Assembly: GCA_046704085.1 (NCBI GenBank)
Contig: JBJKSJ010000019.1
Location: 1 to 13,162, forward strand
Length of the DNA stretch: 13,162 nucleotides
Direction of reading: 5' to 3'
Source: DATBHW01 sp046704085
Lineage (GTDB): Bacteria; Chloroflexota; Ktedonobacteria; Ktedonobacterales; DATBGS01
Shown: in pieces, positions 1 through 6,683 of the stretch
How the letters are laid out: the number at the start of each line of letters is the position of its first letter
Numbering within the stretch: position 1 is the stretch's first letter
The notes under the pieces: generated by a model
Told to the model about the DNA's origin: nothing
Database searches by the model: none
Seen by the model: only the letters and a program-made list of their open reading frames with translations
Translations under genes and position numbers: made by a program

Positions 1-618
1 TATCAGAAGGCTGCTGAGCCGCTCAAGGCGGCCAATCGCCCCTGGGGGCTGGATTTGACCGAGGTGGTCGCGTCGCTGCCAGCGGACGCGCTCAAGGGTA
101 TTCGCGAGGGTGGTGCCGATTTCGTCGCCTTCCCGCTCAACGCGCCTGCTCGGCTCCTTCAGGAGCGCCCTGAAGGGCTGGACCGCGTGGTCACAGTGGG
201 CGAACTTCCCGACGATCCCAATCTGCTGCTGGCGCGCTCGATCAACCTGCTCTCTGTGCAGGCTGTGCGCTTTGACTTTGCCCTCTCGCCAGATCGCCTG
301 AGCGCCCTGACCATCGAAGAGTTGCTGCGCTATCGCATGCTGCGCGAGACGATTCGCTTCCCTGCGTTGGTCAATGTCGAGGGCGATCTGGGCGACGAAG
401 AGATTCGCACGCTGCTCAAAGCGGGCGCCTCAGCGGTCGTCGTGCAGCCCGCGCGCGGCGAGAGCGCCTCGGCGCTAGCCCAGCGCGTGGCGGCGCTGCG
501 CGAGGCACTGGAGCGTGTGCCTCGCCCTGGCACTGAGGATGAGGATATGCCCAGCGTCTCCTTCGTCCCCGGCGCGCCGCCCGCCAAGGGTGAAGGCCAG
601 CCGAACCGGCAGCACTGA
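1..618 (+). CDS. Unrecognised protein, 3' end only
   Basis: The frame is open from base 1 to a TGA at 616-618 and gives the last 205 residues of a protein whose start lies outside the window. I do not recognise the family. The visible part alternates short hydrophobic strands (FVAFPL, RVVTVGEL, AVRFDFAL, PALVNVEG, ASAVVVQP) with amphipathic helices. This is the rhythm of the second half of a TIM-barrel (beta/alpha)8 fold, but that is an inference from pattern only. The last ~35 residues are rich in Pro, Gly, Glu and Asp and are probably disordered. There is no membrane segment. Codon use is GC-rich like the following gene. A TTG at 55 could be read as a start, but the frame is coding-like upstream of it, so I treat the gene as truncated by the window edge. 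Confidence 0.75.
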   Translation, partial: YQKAAEPLKAANRPWGLDLTEVVASLPADALKGIREGGADFVAFPLNAPARLLQERPEGLDRVVTVGELPDDPNLLLARSINLLSVQAVRFDFALSPDRLSALTIEELLRYRMLRETIRFPALVNVEGDLGDEEIRTLLKAGASAVVVQPARGESASALAQRVAALREALERVPRPGTEDEDMPSVSFVPGAPPAKGEGQPNRQH

Positions 619-636
619 ATACTGAGCAAGCGTCAG

Positions 637-688
637 GAGTCGAGGATGTTGGCGCCTGCTGCCTCGCGCAGCGCGCCCTCCTCGACTC
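637..688 (+). promoter_or_regulatory. Hairpin in the prfB leader
   Basis: Bases 637-646 (GAGTCGAGGA) are perfectly complementary to 679-688 (TCCTCGACTC). Inside them, GGCGC at 651-655 pairs with GCGCC at 673-677, so the whole block can fold as one long interrupted stem. No T-run follows, so it is not a standard intrinsic terminator. It sits between the upstream gene's stop and prfB and could be an RNA end-stabilising stem, a leader structure, or a decayed repeat. Confidence 0.5.
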
Positions 689-711
689 TTGCTGTGCCCG
701 CGCCTGTACCA

Positions 712-726
712 CCGGCTTCTAGCCGG
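712..726 (+). repeat. Short hairpin, degenerate dispersed repeat
   Basis: CCGGCT (712-717) and AGCCGG (721-726) form a perfect 6-bp stem with a 3-base loop. The left flank, 701-716, matches 15 of 16 bases of the right arm of the hairpin after prfB (1955-1970). This suggests the leader holds a degenerate copy of the same dispersed element. Confidence 0.4.
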
Positions 727-825
727 GCCGTCCTGGGGCGGGCGAGGCGTCGGTTGCCGCGTGTCGGGACAAGCAAAACAGCCGATAAAATAAAATCAGT
801 CTACATCAAAGGAGAAGTTTTAGAA

Positions 826-1927
826 ATGAGCGAATCAACAACCCGCATTGAATCCCTCCAACGCCGCGTGCATGAAATGCTGGTGCGTCTTTGACCAGGC
901 TGGCAAAGAACGCGAGATCGGGGCGCTCGAAGAAGAGAGTATGACCCCCGATTTTTACAGCGACCGCCGCCATGCCCAGACGACCATGCAGCGCCTCAAC
1001 GCGCTGCGCAACGAGGTGGAAACCTGGCAGGGTTTAGAGACACGCTTGAACGATCTGCATGAGATGGCCCTGCTGCTGGAAGCCGAGCCGGATGAAGAAC
1101 TCTCCGCAGAGGTCGAACGTTCGGCGGATGATGTTGAGAAGGAGCTTGAGAAGCTGCGCTTCGCCTTGATGCTCAACGGCGAGCATGACCAGCGCGACGC
1201 CATTCTCTCGATTCACGCGGGTAGCGGCGGCACCGACGCCCAGGATTGGGCCGAGATGCTCATGCGCATGTATCTGCGCTGGGCGCAGGCGCGTAACTAC
1301 AAGGCCGAAGTGCTGGATGTGCTGGAAGGCGAAGAGGCGGGCATCAAGAGCGCCACCATAGAAATCTCCGGCCCCTATGCCTATGGCTATCTGCGCTCCG
1401 AGGCGGGCGTGCATCGGCTGGTGCGCCTCTCGCGCTTTGACGCCGCGCATCGGCGGCATACCTCGTTCGCCAAGGTCGAGGTCATGCCCGACATCGAGGA
1501 TACGATTGACATCGTGGTGCGCCCCGAAGACCTGGAGGTCGATACCTATCGCTCCACCGGGGCGGGCGGCCAGCACGTCAATAAGACCGACTCGGCGGTG
1601 CGCATGCGCCATATCCCCACCGGCATTGTCGTCACCTGCCAGAACGAGCGCTCGCAGATTCAGAACCGCGAAGTGGCGCTGAAAATCCTCAAGGCGCGCC
1701 TCTATGAGCGCGAACTGAAGGAGCGCGAGCGCCAGCAGGCCGCGCTCAAGGGTGAGCATGTGGAGGCCGATTTCGGCAACCAGATTCGCTCGGTCGTGGT
1801 CCATCCCTTCCAACTGGTGAAGGACCACCGCACCGGCTTTGAGAGCAGCGATACCACTGGCTACCTCGACGGCGAGATCGACCCCTTCATCGAAGCCTAC
1901 TTGCAAAGCGTGGCAGTGGGCGTCTAA
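826..1927 (+). CDS. prfB: Peptide chain release factor 2 (programmed +1 frameshift)
   Basis: RF2 recognises UGA and UAA and triggers release of the finished peptide on the ribosome. The gene starts at ATG 826, 8-12 bases after AAAGGAGAAG (808-817). Its first 22 codons end at a TGA (892-894) within CTT TGA C (889-895), the hallmark RF2 autoregulatory frameshift site. Skipping one base continues the frame from GAC at 893 to TAA at 1925-1927, giving 366 residues, close to the 365 of E. coli RF2. The catalytic GGQ loop is at residues 247-249 within GAGGQHVNKTDSAVR. The codon-reading tripeptide, normally SPF, reads S202-R203-F204 here. The stimulatory Shine-Dalgarno upstream of the slip site is weak (GGTG at 882-885). 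Expression is expected to be set by RF2 itself: scarce RF2 lets ribosomes pause at the TGA and shift. The ATG at 848 belongs to the downstream frame and is not the true start. Confidence 0.97.
889..895 (+). promoter_or_regulatory. prfB +1 ribosomal frameshift site (CTTTGAC)
   Basis: The string CTT TGA C has the Leu CTT in frame 0 followed by an in-frame TGA. Slipping to TTT in +1 gives GAC as the next codon and opens the 344-residue downstream frame. This is the same heptamer as in E. coli prfB. Confidence 0.95.
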
Positions 1928-1935
1928 TCCCAAAT

Positions 1936-1969
1936 CCGGTGCTACAGGCGCCCTCGCCTGTAGCACCGG
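1936..1969 (+). terminator. Perfect 15-bp hairpin between convergent genes
   Basis: Bases 1936-1950 and 1955-1969 are perfectly complementary with a 4-base loop (CCCT). The hairpin lies 8 bases after the prfB stop and 31 bases before the end of the convergent hydrolase gene. There is no T-run on either side, so it may work as a bidirectional RNA 3'-end stem or a factor-dependent terminator. It shares CTGTAGC.CCG with the hairpin at 5652-5690. Confidence 0.6.
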
Positions 1970-2000
1970 CCACCATTCATAAGAGACATTATCGGCAAGG

Positions 2001-2813
2001 TTATTCTGCCCGCTTCTCTTCAAGGAAGGGTGCCAGCACTGGTAGGAGGAGGTCAGTTTGGAACAGCATGTTGTAATGGGTGGCGCCAGGCAAGATGGCG
2101 AGTTGTGACGGGATGAGGTGTTCCCCATTCCAGCCAGCATCCTGCAAGCCACCGCCAAGCAGCGTGAAAAACTCGACCGCGTGCGCGGGCGGAAGCCCAT
2201 CAGCATCCCCAGCGATAATCAGGGTCCGGGGTTTCAACGCGGAAACCTGGGCGGTCCAGTCGTAGTCCTGACTCAAGGCATCCCTCATGCTGAGGACCAA
2301 TCGCGAAAAATCCTCTGGCTTTGGCGCAACACTCTTGTAGGCATCATAGATGGGCGTCCCCATGAAGAACTCCGGGGCGAAAGCGGTCATGCCCGCCCGC
2401 ATTTCGGGATGCCAGCCAGTCCGTTTGAAGACAGTGGAGATCAGCACAAGTTTGTTGATACGTTCTGGATGGCGAATGGCCGTCTGGAGCGCCACCGCGC
2501 CACCCAGCGAGAAGCCCAGCAGATCGGCTTTTTCAAGTCCGAGATGGTCGATGAGGCCAGCAATATCGTCAGCCATTTGCTCAAAATCGATGGGGCGATC
2601 AGTCAGGGCAGTGCGCCCGTGTCCGTAGAGATCGACCCCAATGACCTGATGGTTCTGCGCGAGCGTGGGAGCAAGGGTAGAGAACATGTCAAAGCTTCCA
2701 AAGCCCCCGTGCAGCATGATCACAGGCTTGCCTGTTCCATGAATCTCATAGTACAGGTGGATGCCGTTGACATCGGCGTAGTTTCCCGCCGGATTGTTCG
2801 GATTGGTTGCCAT
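2001..2813 (-). CDS. Alpha/beta hydrolase
   Basis: A 270-residue cytoplasmic serine hydrolase of the alpha/beta fold. The oxyanion-hole segment MLHGGFGS is near residues 33-40, and the nucleophile elbow GFSLGG is near residues 100-105. The likely acid is in IIAGDADG near residue 205, and the catalytic His is in PGATHYN near residue 245. These give a complete Ser-Asp-His triad. There is no signal peptide or membrane segment. The ATG at 2813 follows an AGGAGG seven bases upstream, which fixes the start. The substrate cannot be read from the sequence, since relatives include esterases, haloperoxidase-like enzymes and C-C hydrolases. It lies 81 bases downstream of the reductase gene on the same strand and may also have its own promoter at 2853-2882. 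GC content looks lower than in prfB, hinting at later acquisition. Confidence 0.9.
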   Translation of the reverse strand: MATNPNNPAGNYADVNGIHLYYEIHGTGKPVIMLHGGFGSFDMFSTLAPTLAQNHQVIGVDLYGHGRTALTDRPIDFEQMADDIAGLIDHLGLEKADLLGFSLGGAVALQTAIRHPERINKLVLISTVFKRTGWHPEMRAGMTAFAPEFFMGTPIYDAYKSVAPKPEDFSRLVLSMRDALSQDYDWTAQVSALKPRTLIIAGDADGLPPAHAVEFFTLLGGGLQDAGWNGEHLIPSQLAILPGATHYNMLFQTDLLLPVLAPFLEEKRAE

Positions 2814-2852
2814 GAACGTATCCTCCTCTGGTTTCAGTCGTGAGAGTTCCCT

Positions 2853-2882
2853 ATTCTACCTATCTCTCTGCTGAATATTCAA
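2853..2882 (-). promoter_or_regulatory. Candidate promoter for the hydrolase
   Basis: On the minus strand TTGAAT (2882-2877) is followed after 18 bases by TAGAAT (2858-2853). The predicted transcript starts about 35 bases before the hydrolase ATG. Confidence 0.45.
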
Positions 2883-2894
2883 GGCGCTCGTTCG

Positions 2895-3476
2895 CTATTT
2901 TCGTTCGGTTTCGTAACGCAGGGCGACGACTCCGCTCTTAAAGGTCTTTGACTCCAACAGTTTCAGGGGGAATTGACGGGTGACACCAGCAAACAGGGAT
3001 TTGCCGCGCCCCAGCACCGTTGGATTGATGTTGAGTCGGTATTCGTCAATCAGGTCAAGCTGCATAAACGTCTGCGCCAGCGTGGTACTGCCGAGAAACC
3101 AGATGTCTTTGCCGGGCTGCTGTTTGAGTTTGTTGATTTCTTCGGCGATGTTGTCCTTAATCAGCACGGTATTCTGCGCGTTGTTCCATTCGATGCGCTC
3201 CAGCGTGCGCGAAACCACGATTTTGGTCGCAGTGTCCAGGAAGCGGGCATGTTCGAGCTCAGCCGGGGTGCTGGCTGGATTGCCCGGCACGGTGAGCCAG
3301 TACCCTGCCATACCTTCATACGTCCTACGCCCCCAGATGACAGCATCTGTCATGCCGTGCAAGGAATGGGCATACTGCTCAAGTTCGTCATCATAGGAAA
3401 TCCAGTCAAGTTCGTCGTTGGGACCAGCCGCGAAGCCATCCAGCGAGAGATGGATGAGCGAAATGACTTTTCTCAC
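2895..3476 (-). CDS. RibD C-terminal/DHFR-family reductase
   Basis: A 193-residue protein of the dihydrofolate-reductase-like family (RibD C-terminal domain type, as in Bacillus YwjB/YyaP). The N-terminal strand is followed by LSLDGFAAG. The family signature GRRTYEGMAGYW is near residue 49, the NADPH-binding segment IWFLGSTTLAQ is near residue 124, and the C-terminal half carries the typical GRGKSLF. These proteins are cytoplasmic NAD(P)H reductases, often of unknown substrate; classical folate reduction is not implied. The start codon is GTG at 3476, chosen because AGGAG lies seven bases upstream and the family begins with this stretch. It is the upstream member of a possible two-gene unit with the hydrolase. 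Base composition is less GC-rich than in neighbouring genes. Confidence 0.88.
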   Translation of the reverse strand: MRKVISLIHLSLDGFAAGPNDELDWISYDDELEQYAHSLHGMTDAVIWGRRTYEGMAGYWLTVPGNPASTPAELEHARFLDTATKIVVSRTLERIEWNNAQNTVLIKDNIAEEINKLKQQPGKDIWFLGSTTLAQTFMQLDLIDEYRLNINPTVLGRGKSLFAGVTRQFPLKLLESKTFKSGVVALRYETERK

Positions 3477-3598
3477 GATTTTTCTCCTATTACGGCGCCT
3501 GTTTTCTTAAAGACAAAATGGGCATTTCTTTACTGGTCATCTGCGCCCACTATTCATTCTCTTTGAGAAGAGAAAAATTGGAAGAAGAAAAGCGCGCC

Positions 3599-3627
3599 TT
3601 GACGCCTTAGAACGGGCGTGCTATGGT
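3599..3627 (+). promoter_or_regulatory. Promoter of the exonuclease/GIY-YIG gene, with LexA-like box
   Basis: TTGACG (3599-3604), a 17-base spacer and TATGGT (3622-3627), preceded by an extended -10 TG at 3619-3620, make a strong housekeeping-type promoter about 48 bases before the ATG. The spacer contains GAACGGGCGTGC (3610-3621), seven of eight matches to GAAC-N4-GTTC, the core of the Gram-positive LexA box. Its position between -35 and -10 suits repression. Confidence 0.6.
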
Positions 3628-3675
3628 TGCAGCAACTGGCGAAGGTGAGCAGCTTCAGATGAGGAAAGCGCAGCG

Positions 3676-5661
3676 ATGACGACACAGGACGACGCGCACG
3701 GACAGGCGCAGGGGCAGCTTTTGCGCCGCGCCTATGCGGTGCTGGCAGATTCTGGCGCGCCGATAACGTCTGATGAACTTGTGCGGCAGCTATTTGGCGC
3801 GTCCGCAGCGGGGCAGGCCGGGCAGGTCTGGCTGGGCCTGCTGGAGCAGGCGCTGCGCCGCTCGCCGCTCTTTGCGCAGCGCGCCGATAGCCTCTGGCGG
3901 CTAACGGCCTGGGAGGCCGCCGAGACCCTTCTGGCCGATCTGGAGTATGTGGTCGTGGACGTAGAGACGACGGGCCTGGTCGCGGGGCGCCACAAGCTGA
4001 TCGAGGTGGCGGGCCTGCGCGTGCGCGCCGGGATGGTCGTCGATGCTTTTCAGCAGCTTATCAATCCGCGCCAGCGCCTGCCCCGTTTCATCAGCGCCTT
4101 CACCGGCATCACCCAGGAAATGGTCAACGCCGTGTCGCCGGTCGATGAGGTCTTGCCCGCCTTCTTTGAGTTTCTCGATGACGCGCCCATCGTGGGGCAT
4201 AACGTTGGCTTTGATCTGGGTTTTCTGGGCTATGAGGCGGTGCGCCTGGGCCATCCGCTGGCCGCCGATGGGCTGGATACGATCCGACTGGCGCGGCGGC
4301 TGATCCCTGGCATCCGGCAACTGAAGCTGGATAGCCTGGCGCGGCAGGTGGGCGTCGTCGTGCGCGACCGTCACCGGGCAATGGGCGACGCGCAGATCAC
4401 CCAGGAAGTCTTTCAGCACCTGCTGGCGCTGGCCGCTGAGCAGGGCATCGAGACGCTGGCGCAGCTTCGCGAGATCATGCAGCGCGCTGGCGCGTCGCGG
4501 CGATCTGCGCCGGGTGAATCGGTGCTGGAGCGGCCTACTGGCAGCATCTATCTCAACCCGGCCTGGCGGCGCGAGTTTCCCTCCAAACCTGGCGTCTATC
4601 TGATGAAGGATGATCGCGGCGAGGTCATCTATGTGGGCAAGGCCAAGTCACTGAAAGATCGGCTGGCCTCCTACTACCATCAGCCGCTGGGCTACACGCG
4701 CAAGCTGGATGGGCTGCTGCAACTGGTGCAGGAGATCGAGGTGCGCGTGCTGGGGTCCGAGCTTGAGGCGCTGCTGATCGAATCCCAGCTTATCAAGCAG
4801 CTTCAGCCGCGCTTTAATGTGCAGCTACGCAACTACGAGGCGTACCCGTTCATCAAGGTCGATGGCCGACCCTATCCGCGCGTCTACGCCACCCGCGAGG
4901 TGCAGGCCGATGGCGCGCGCTATTTTGGCCCCTTCCAGAGCAGGCGTGTTGTCGAGGCCGCGCTGGAAGTGATCCACAAGCTCTTTCCTATTCGCACCTG
5001 CACGCGCAGCCTGCCGCCGCAGGCGCCGCCCTCCGAGCCGTGCATGCGCTATCACATGCACCGCTGCCTGGCTCCCTGCCGAGGCGATGTTGACCCTGCC
5101 GTGTATGACGACTGGATTGCGCAGATCACGGCTTTTCTGGGCGGCGAGCGCGAAGACCTGCTGGACCGGCTGCGCCAGGAGATGTGGGCCGCCTCCGCGC
5201 GCGATGACTTCGAGCGCGCCGCCACGCTGCGCGACGCGCTCAGAAATATCAGCCAGGTACTCGTCGGTCAGCGCCTGGTAACGGGCGCCGTCGAGGCTAA
5301 TAACCTCTTGATTATCTATCCCTCCGCCGAAGAGGGCCAGGGCGAGGTCTTTCTGGTGCGGCATGGGCGCCTGCTGGAGCAGCGCCGCCTGCCGCTGGCC
5401 GACGAAGAGTTATTAGCTGGCTTGCGCGCGCTGATAGAGCAGGCGGCAGGCTTGCCGAAGCCGCCAAAGCGGGTGGGCAAAGCAGAGGTCGATCAGATCA
5501 ACATCATCGCCCGCTGGATTCACCGGCACAGCGAGGAACACGAGCGCGCCTTCTTCCCGCTGCCCGCCGACCTGCATCGCCCGGAAGAGATCGAGCGTTT
5601 TGTCGCGCAGGTGGCGCTGGCCCTGGCCCAGCAGCCAGCGCGAGCAGAGGACTCTCTGTAG
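3676..5661 (+). CDS. DEDDh exonuclease fused to GIY-YIG/UvrC-like nuclease
   Basis: A 661-residue multidomain repair protein. Residues ~8-85 look like a small helical, possibly winged-helix, domain. Residues ~90-265 are a DnaQ-type 3'-5' exonuclease with all five acidic/His residues: D95 and E97 (VVDVETTG), D180 (GHNVGFDLGFL), H233 and D238 (HRAMGDAQ). Residues ~300-385 are the GIY-YIG endonuclease (GVYLMKD...IYVGKAKSLKDRLASYY, first Tyr 308). A UvrC-type cysteine cluster follows as C-X13-C-X7-C-X3-C (C442, C456, C464, C468), where UvrC binds an Fe-S cluster. A UVR motif near 505-525 (DDFERAATLRDAL) is the usual UvrB contact. The C-terminal RNase H-like half of UvrC is absent. The same architecture is known in actinobacteria (for example M. 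tuberculosis Rv2191) and recalls Cho, which makes only the 3' incision. It probably cuts and then trims damaged DNA with UvrB. The start follows GAGGAAAG with somewhat long spacing. Confidence 0.92.
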   Translation: MTTQDDAHGQAQGQLLRRAYAVLADSGAPITSDELVRQLFGASAAGQAGQVWLGLLEQALRRSPLFAQRADSLWRLTAWEAAETLLADLEYVVVDVETTGLVAGRHKLIEVAGLRVRAGMVVDAFQQLINPRQRLPRFISAFTGITQEMVNAVSPVDEVLPAFFEFLDDAPIVGHNVGFDLGFLGYEAVRLGHPLAADGLDTIRLARRLIPGIRQLKLDSLARQVGVVVRDRHRAMGDAQITQEVFQHLLALAAEQGIETLAQLREIMQRAGASRRSAPGESVLERPTGSIYLNPAWRREFPSKPGVYLMKDDRGEVIYVGKAKSLKDRLASYYHQPLGYTRKLDGLLQLVQEIEVRVLGSELEALLIESQLIKQLQPRFNVQLRNYEAYPFIKVDGRPYPRVYATREVQADGARYFGPFQSRRVVEAALEVIHKLFPIRTCTRSLPPQAPPSEPCMRYHMHRCLAPCRGDVDPAVYDDWIAQITAFLGGEREDLLDRLRQEMWAASARDDFERAATLRDALRNISQVLVGQRLVTGAVEANNLLIIYPSAEEGQGEVFLVRHGRLLEQRRLPLADEELLAGLRALIEQAAGLPKPPKRVGKAEVDQINIIARWIHRHSEEHERAFFPLPADLHRPEEIERFVAQVALALAQQPARAEDSL

Positions 5662-5690
5662 CGCCGTCTTCCAGGCGGCGCTACAGAGAG
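5652..5690 (+). terminator. 15-bp hairpin overlapping a stop codon
   Basis: Bases 5652-5666 and 5676-5690 are perfectly complementary, with a 9-base loop. The left arm includes the last codons and TAG stop of the exonuclease/GIY-YIG gene. The right arm ends six bases before the stop of the convergent 81-residue gene. The position fits a bidirectional terminator or 3'-end stem, although no T-run is present. Confidence 0.6.
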
Positions 5691-5696
5691 GTACTA

Positions 5697-5942
5697 TCAG
5701 TCGCGGAAGGGTTTGATGACGCTGCTCTCCTCTTCTTTGCTGGTCATCACTTCGATGAAGTTGATCCGCGCCCAGGGGAAGATGAACGAGCGCGCGCCAG
5801 GCGTGACCCAGCCCACGCTTTTGTCGTCGCGCTTGCGCGGATTGGTAAAGCTCACAAAGGCCGAGTTTTCATTGGGCAGCATCTCCATATCTGCCACAAT
5901 GGGATCTTCGTTCAGCAAATGAATAATGACCGTTCGCGCCAT
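5697..5942 (-). CDS. Small conserved-looking protein, function unknown
   Basis: 81 residues, beginning MARTVIIHLLNEDPIVADME. I do not recognise a named family. It looks like a compact beta-rich cytoplasmic protein with no cysteines, membrane segments or signal peptide. A middle stretch SFTNPRKRDDKSVGWV suggests a basic surface loop, and the C-terminal part (FIFPWARINFIEVM) could pack as two strands. ATG 5942 has AGGAGG about ten bases upstream, so it is well supported as a real gene despite its size. It lies 56 bases downstream of the FHA gene on the same strand and is probably co-transcribed with it. The pair may act together, but nothing in the sequence shows how. Confidence 0.75.
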   Translation of the reverse strand: MARTVIIHLLNEDPIVADMEMLPNENSAFVSFTNPRKRDDKSVGWVTPGARSFIFPWARINFIEVMTSKEEESSVIKPFRD

Positions 5943-5998
5943 CTGCGCTGCCTCCTGATAATGCTTGCACTAAGATGCGGGGATGAGTGGCAAGGTCT

Positions 5999-6526
5999 TC
6001 ACCGGCCAGCCTTGAGCAGCACCTTGACTGCCATTGCGCCAAACTTGAGTTGATCGCCATCGCGCAGCCGATACAGTTGGCCGGGGAACAGACGTGAGGA
6101 GTTGAGCAACGTTTCGTTGATACTCTTCAGGTCTTCAATATAATAACGTCCATCCTTCAAGAGAATCATGGCGTGCCGACGCCCAACCCCCTGCTCTATG
6201 CCGCCGTAGGGCGTTAAATCCACGTCGGGTTCCTGATGGGCGTCTTTTCGGCCAATCACAATGCTCTCGCGGGAATCCAGGTCAATCGTGAAGCCGGAGA
6301 CCAACTGGAGCCGCAGGTGGGGTGGCGTTGTTGGCGCTGTGGCCTCCCCTTCTGCTGGTTCTGGCTCGGCCTCCTGCGCGCCCTCTGCTTCGATCTCTGC
6401 TGGCTCCTCAATTGGGCTGATTGTGCGGGATGGCGCGCTGGTAGGTCGGGGCAAACGCCGTCCACAGAAATCACAATAGAGCGCGCCGACAATATACTCA
6501 TGCTGGCAATAGAGACACTCTGGCAT
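5999..6526 (-). CDS. Zinc-ribbon and FHA-domain protein
   Basis: 175 residues from ATG 6526. It opens with a zinc-ribbon (C4-x2-C7 and C18-x2-C21, ending CGRRL). A ~43-residue acidic, Pro/Ala/Glu-rich linker (26-68) follows, then a forkhead-associated domain from about 70 to the end. FHA landmarks are G92-R93, the R117-H118 pair in VGRRHA, and N137/N142 in SINETLLN. FHA domains bind phosphothreonine peptides, so the protein probably reads Ser/Thr kinase signalling. The position usually held by Ser just before the R-x-H motif (as in SRRHA) is Gly115 here, which may alter phosphate binding. An in-frame upstream Met at 6601 exists, but the zinc-ribbon Met is the natural family start. The Shine-Dalgarno at the chosen start is weak. 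A promoter at 6611-6638 would drive it independently of recN. Confidence 0.85.
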   Translation of the reverse strand: MPECLYCQHEYIVGALYCDFCGRRLPRPTSAPSRTISPIEEPAEIEAEGAQEAEPEPAEGEATAPTTPPHLRLQLVSGFTIDLDSRESIVIGRKDAHQEPDVDLTPYGGIEQGVGRRHAMILLKDGRYYIEDLKSINETLLNSSRLFPGQLYRLRDGDQLKFGAMAVKVLLKAGR

Positions 6527-6610
6527 ACCAATCCGATCTCTGGACGATAAAAAAAGTGAGGTCTTCTTGACAGCTTTTGCGAGTGGCAGGAAGCTGCACA
6601 AGACGGCGGT

Positions 6611-6638
6611 ATCGTACCATGATCGCCGCTTTTGTCAA
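6611..6638 (-). promoter_or_regulatory. Promoter of the FHA gene
   Basis: On the minus strand a perfect TTGACA (6638-6633) is followed after 16 bases by TACGAT (6616-6611). It lies in the gap after recN and would give a leader of about 78 bases before ATG 6526. Confidence 0.55.
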
Positions 6639-6683
6639 GTAGTCTCTGGGTGATACACTCAGGCGGGCGCAAATTTAATCGCA

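Noticed and set aside
646..825. Upstream in-frame extension of prfB from ATG 646
   Set aside because: The translation is Pro/Ala/Ser-rich and unlike RF2, and a strong ribosome site precedes ATG 826.
1034..2206. 390-codon minus-strand open frame
   Set aside because: It lies mostly antisense to prfB, whose motifs are unmistakable. GC-rich third positions leave the opposite strand open, and the translation resembles no family.
6527..6601. Longer start for the FHA protein
   Set aside because: It adds 25 residues of unlike composition before the zinc-ribbon Met, with no better ribosome site.
6605..6634. GGCGGT...CGCCGC stem followed by TTTT on the plus strand
   Set aside because: No plus-strand gene ends here, and the same bases make a better minus-strand promoter for the FHA gene.
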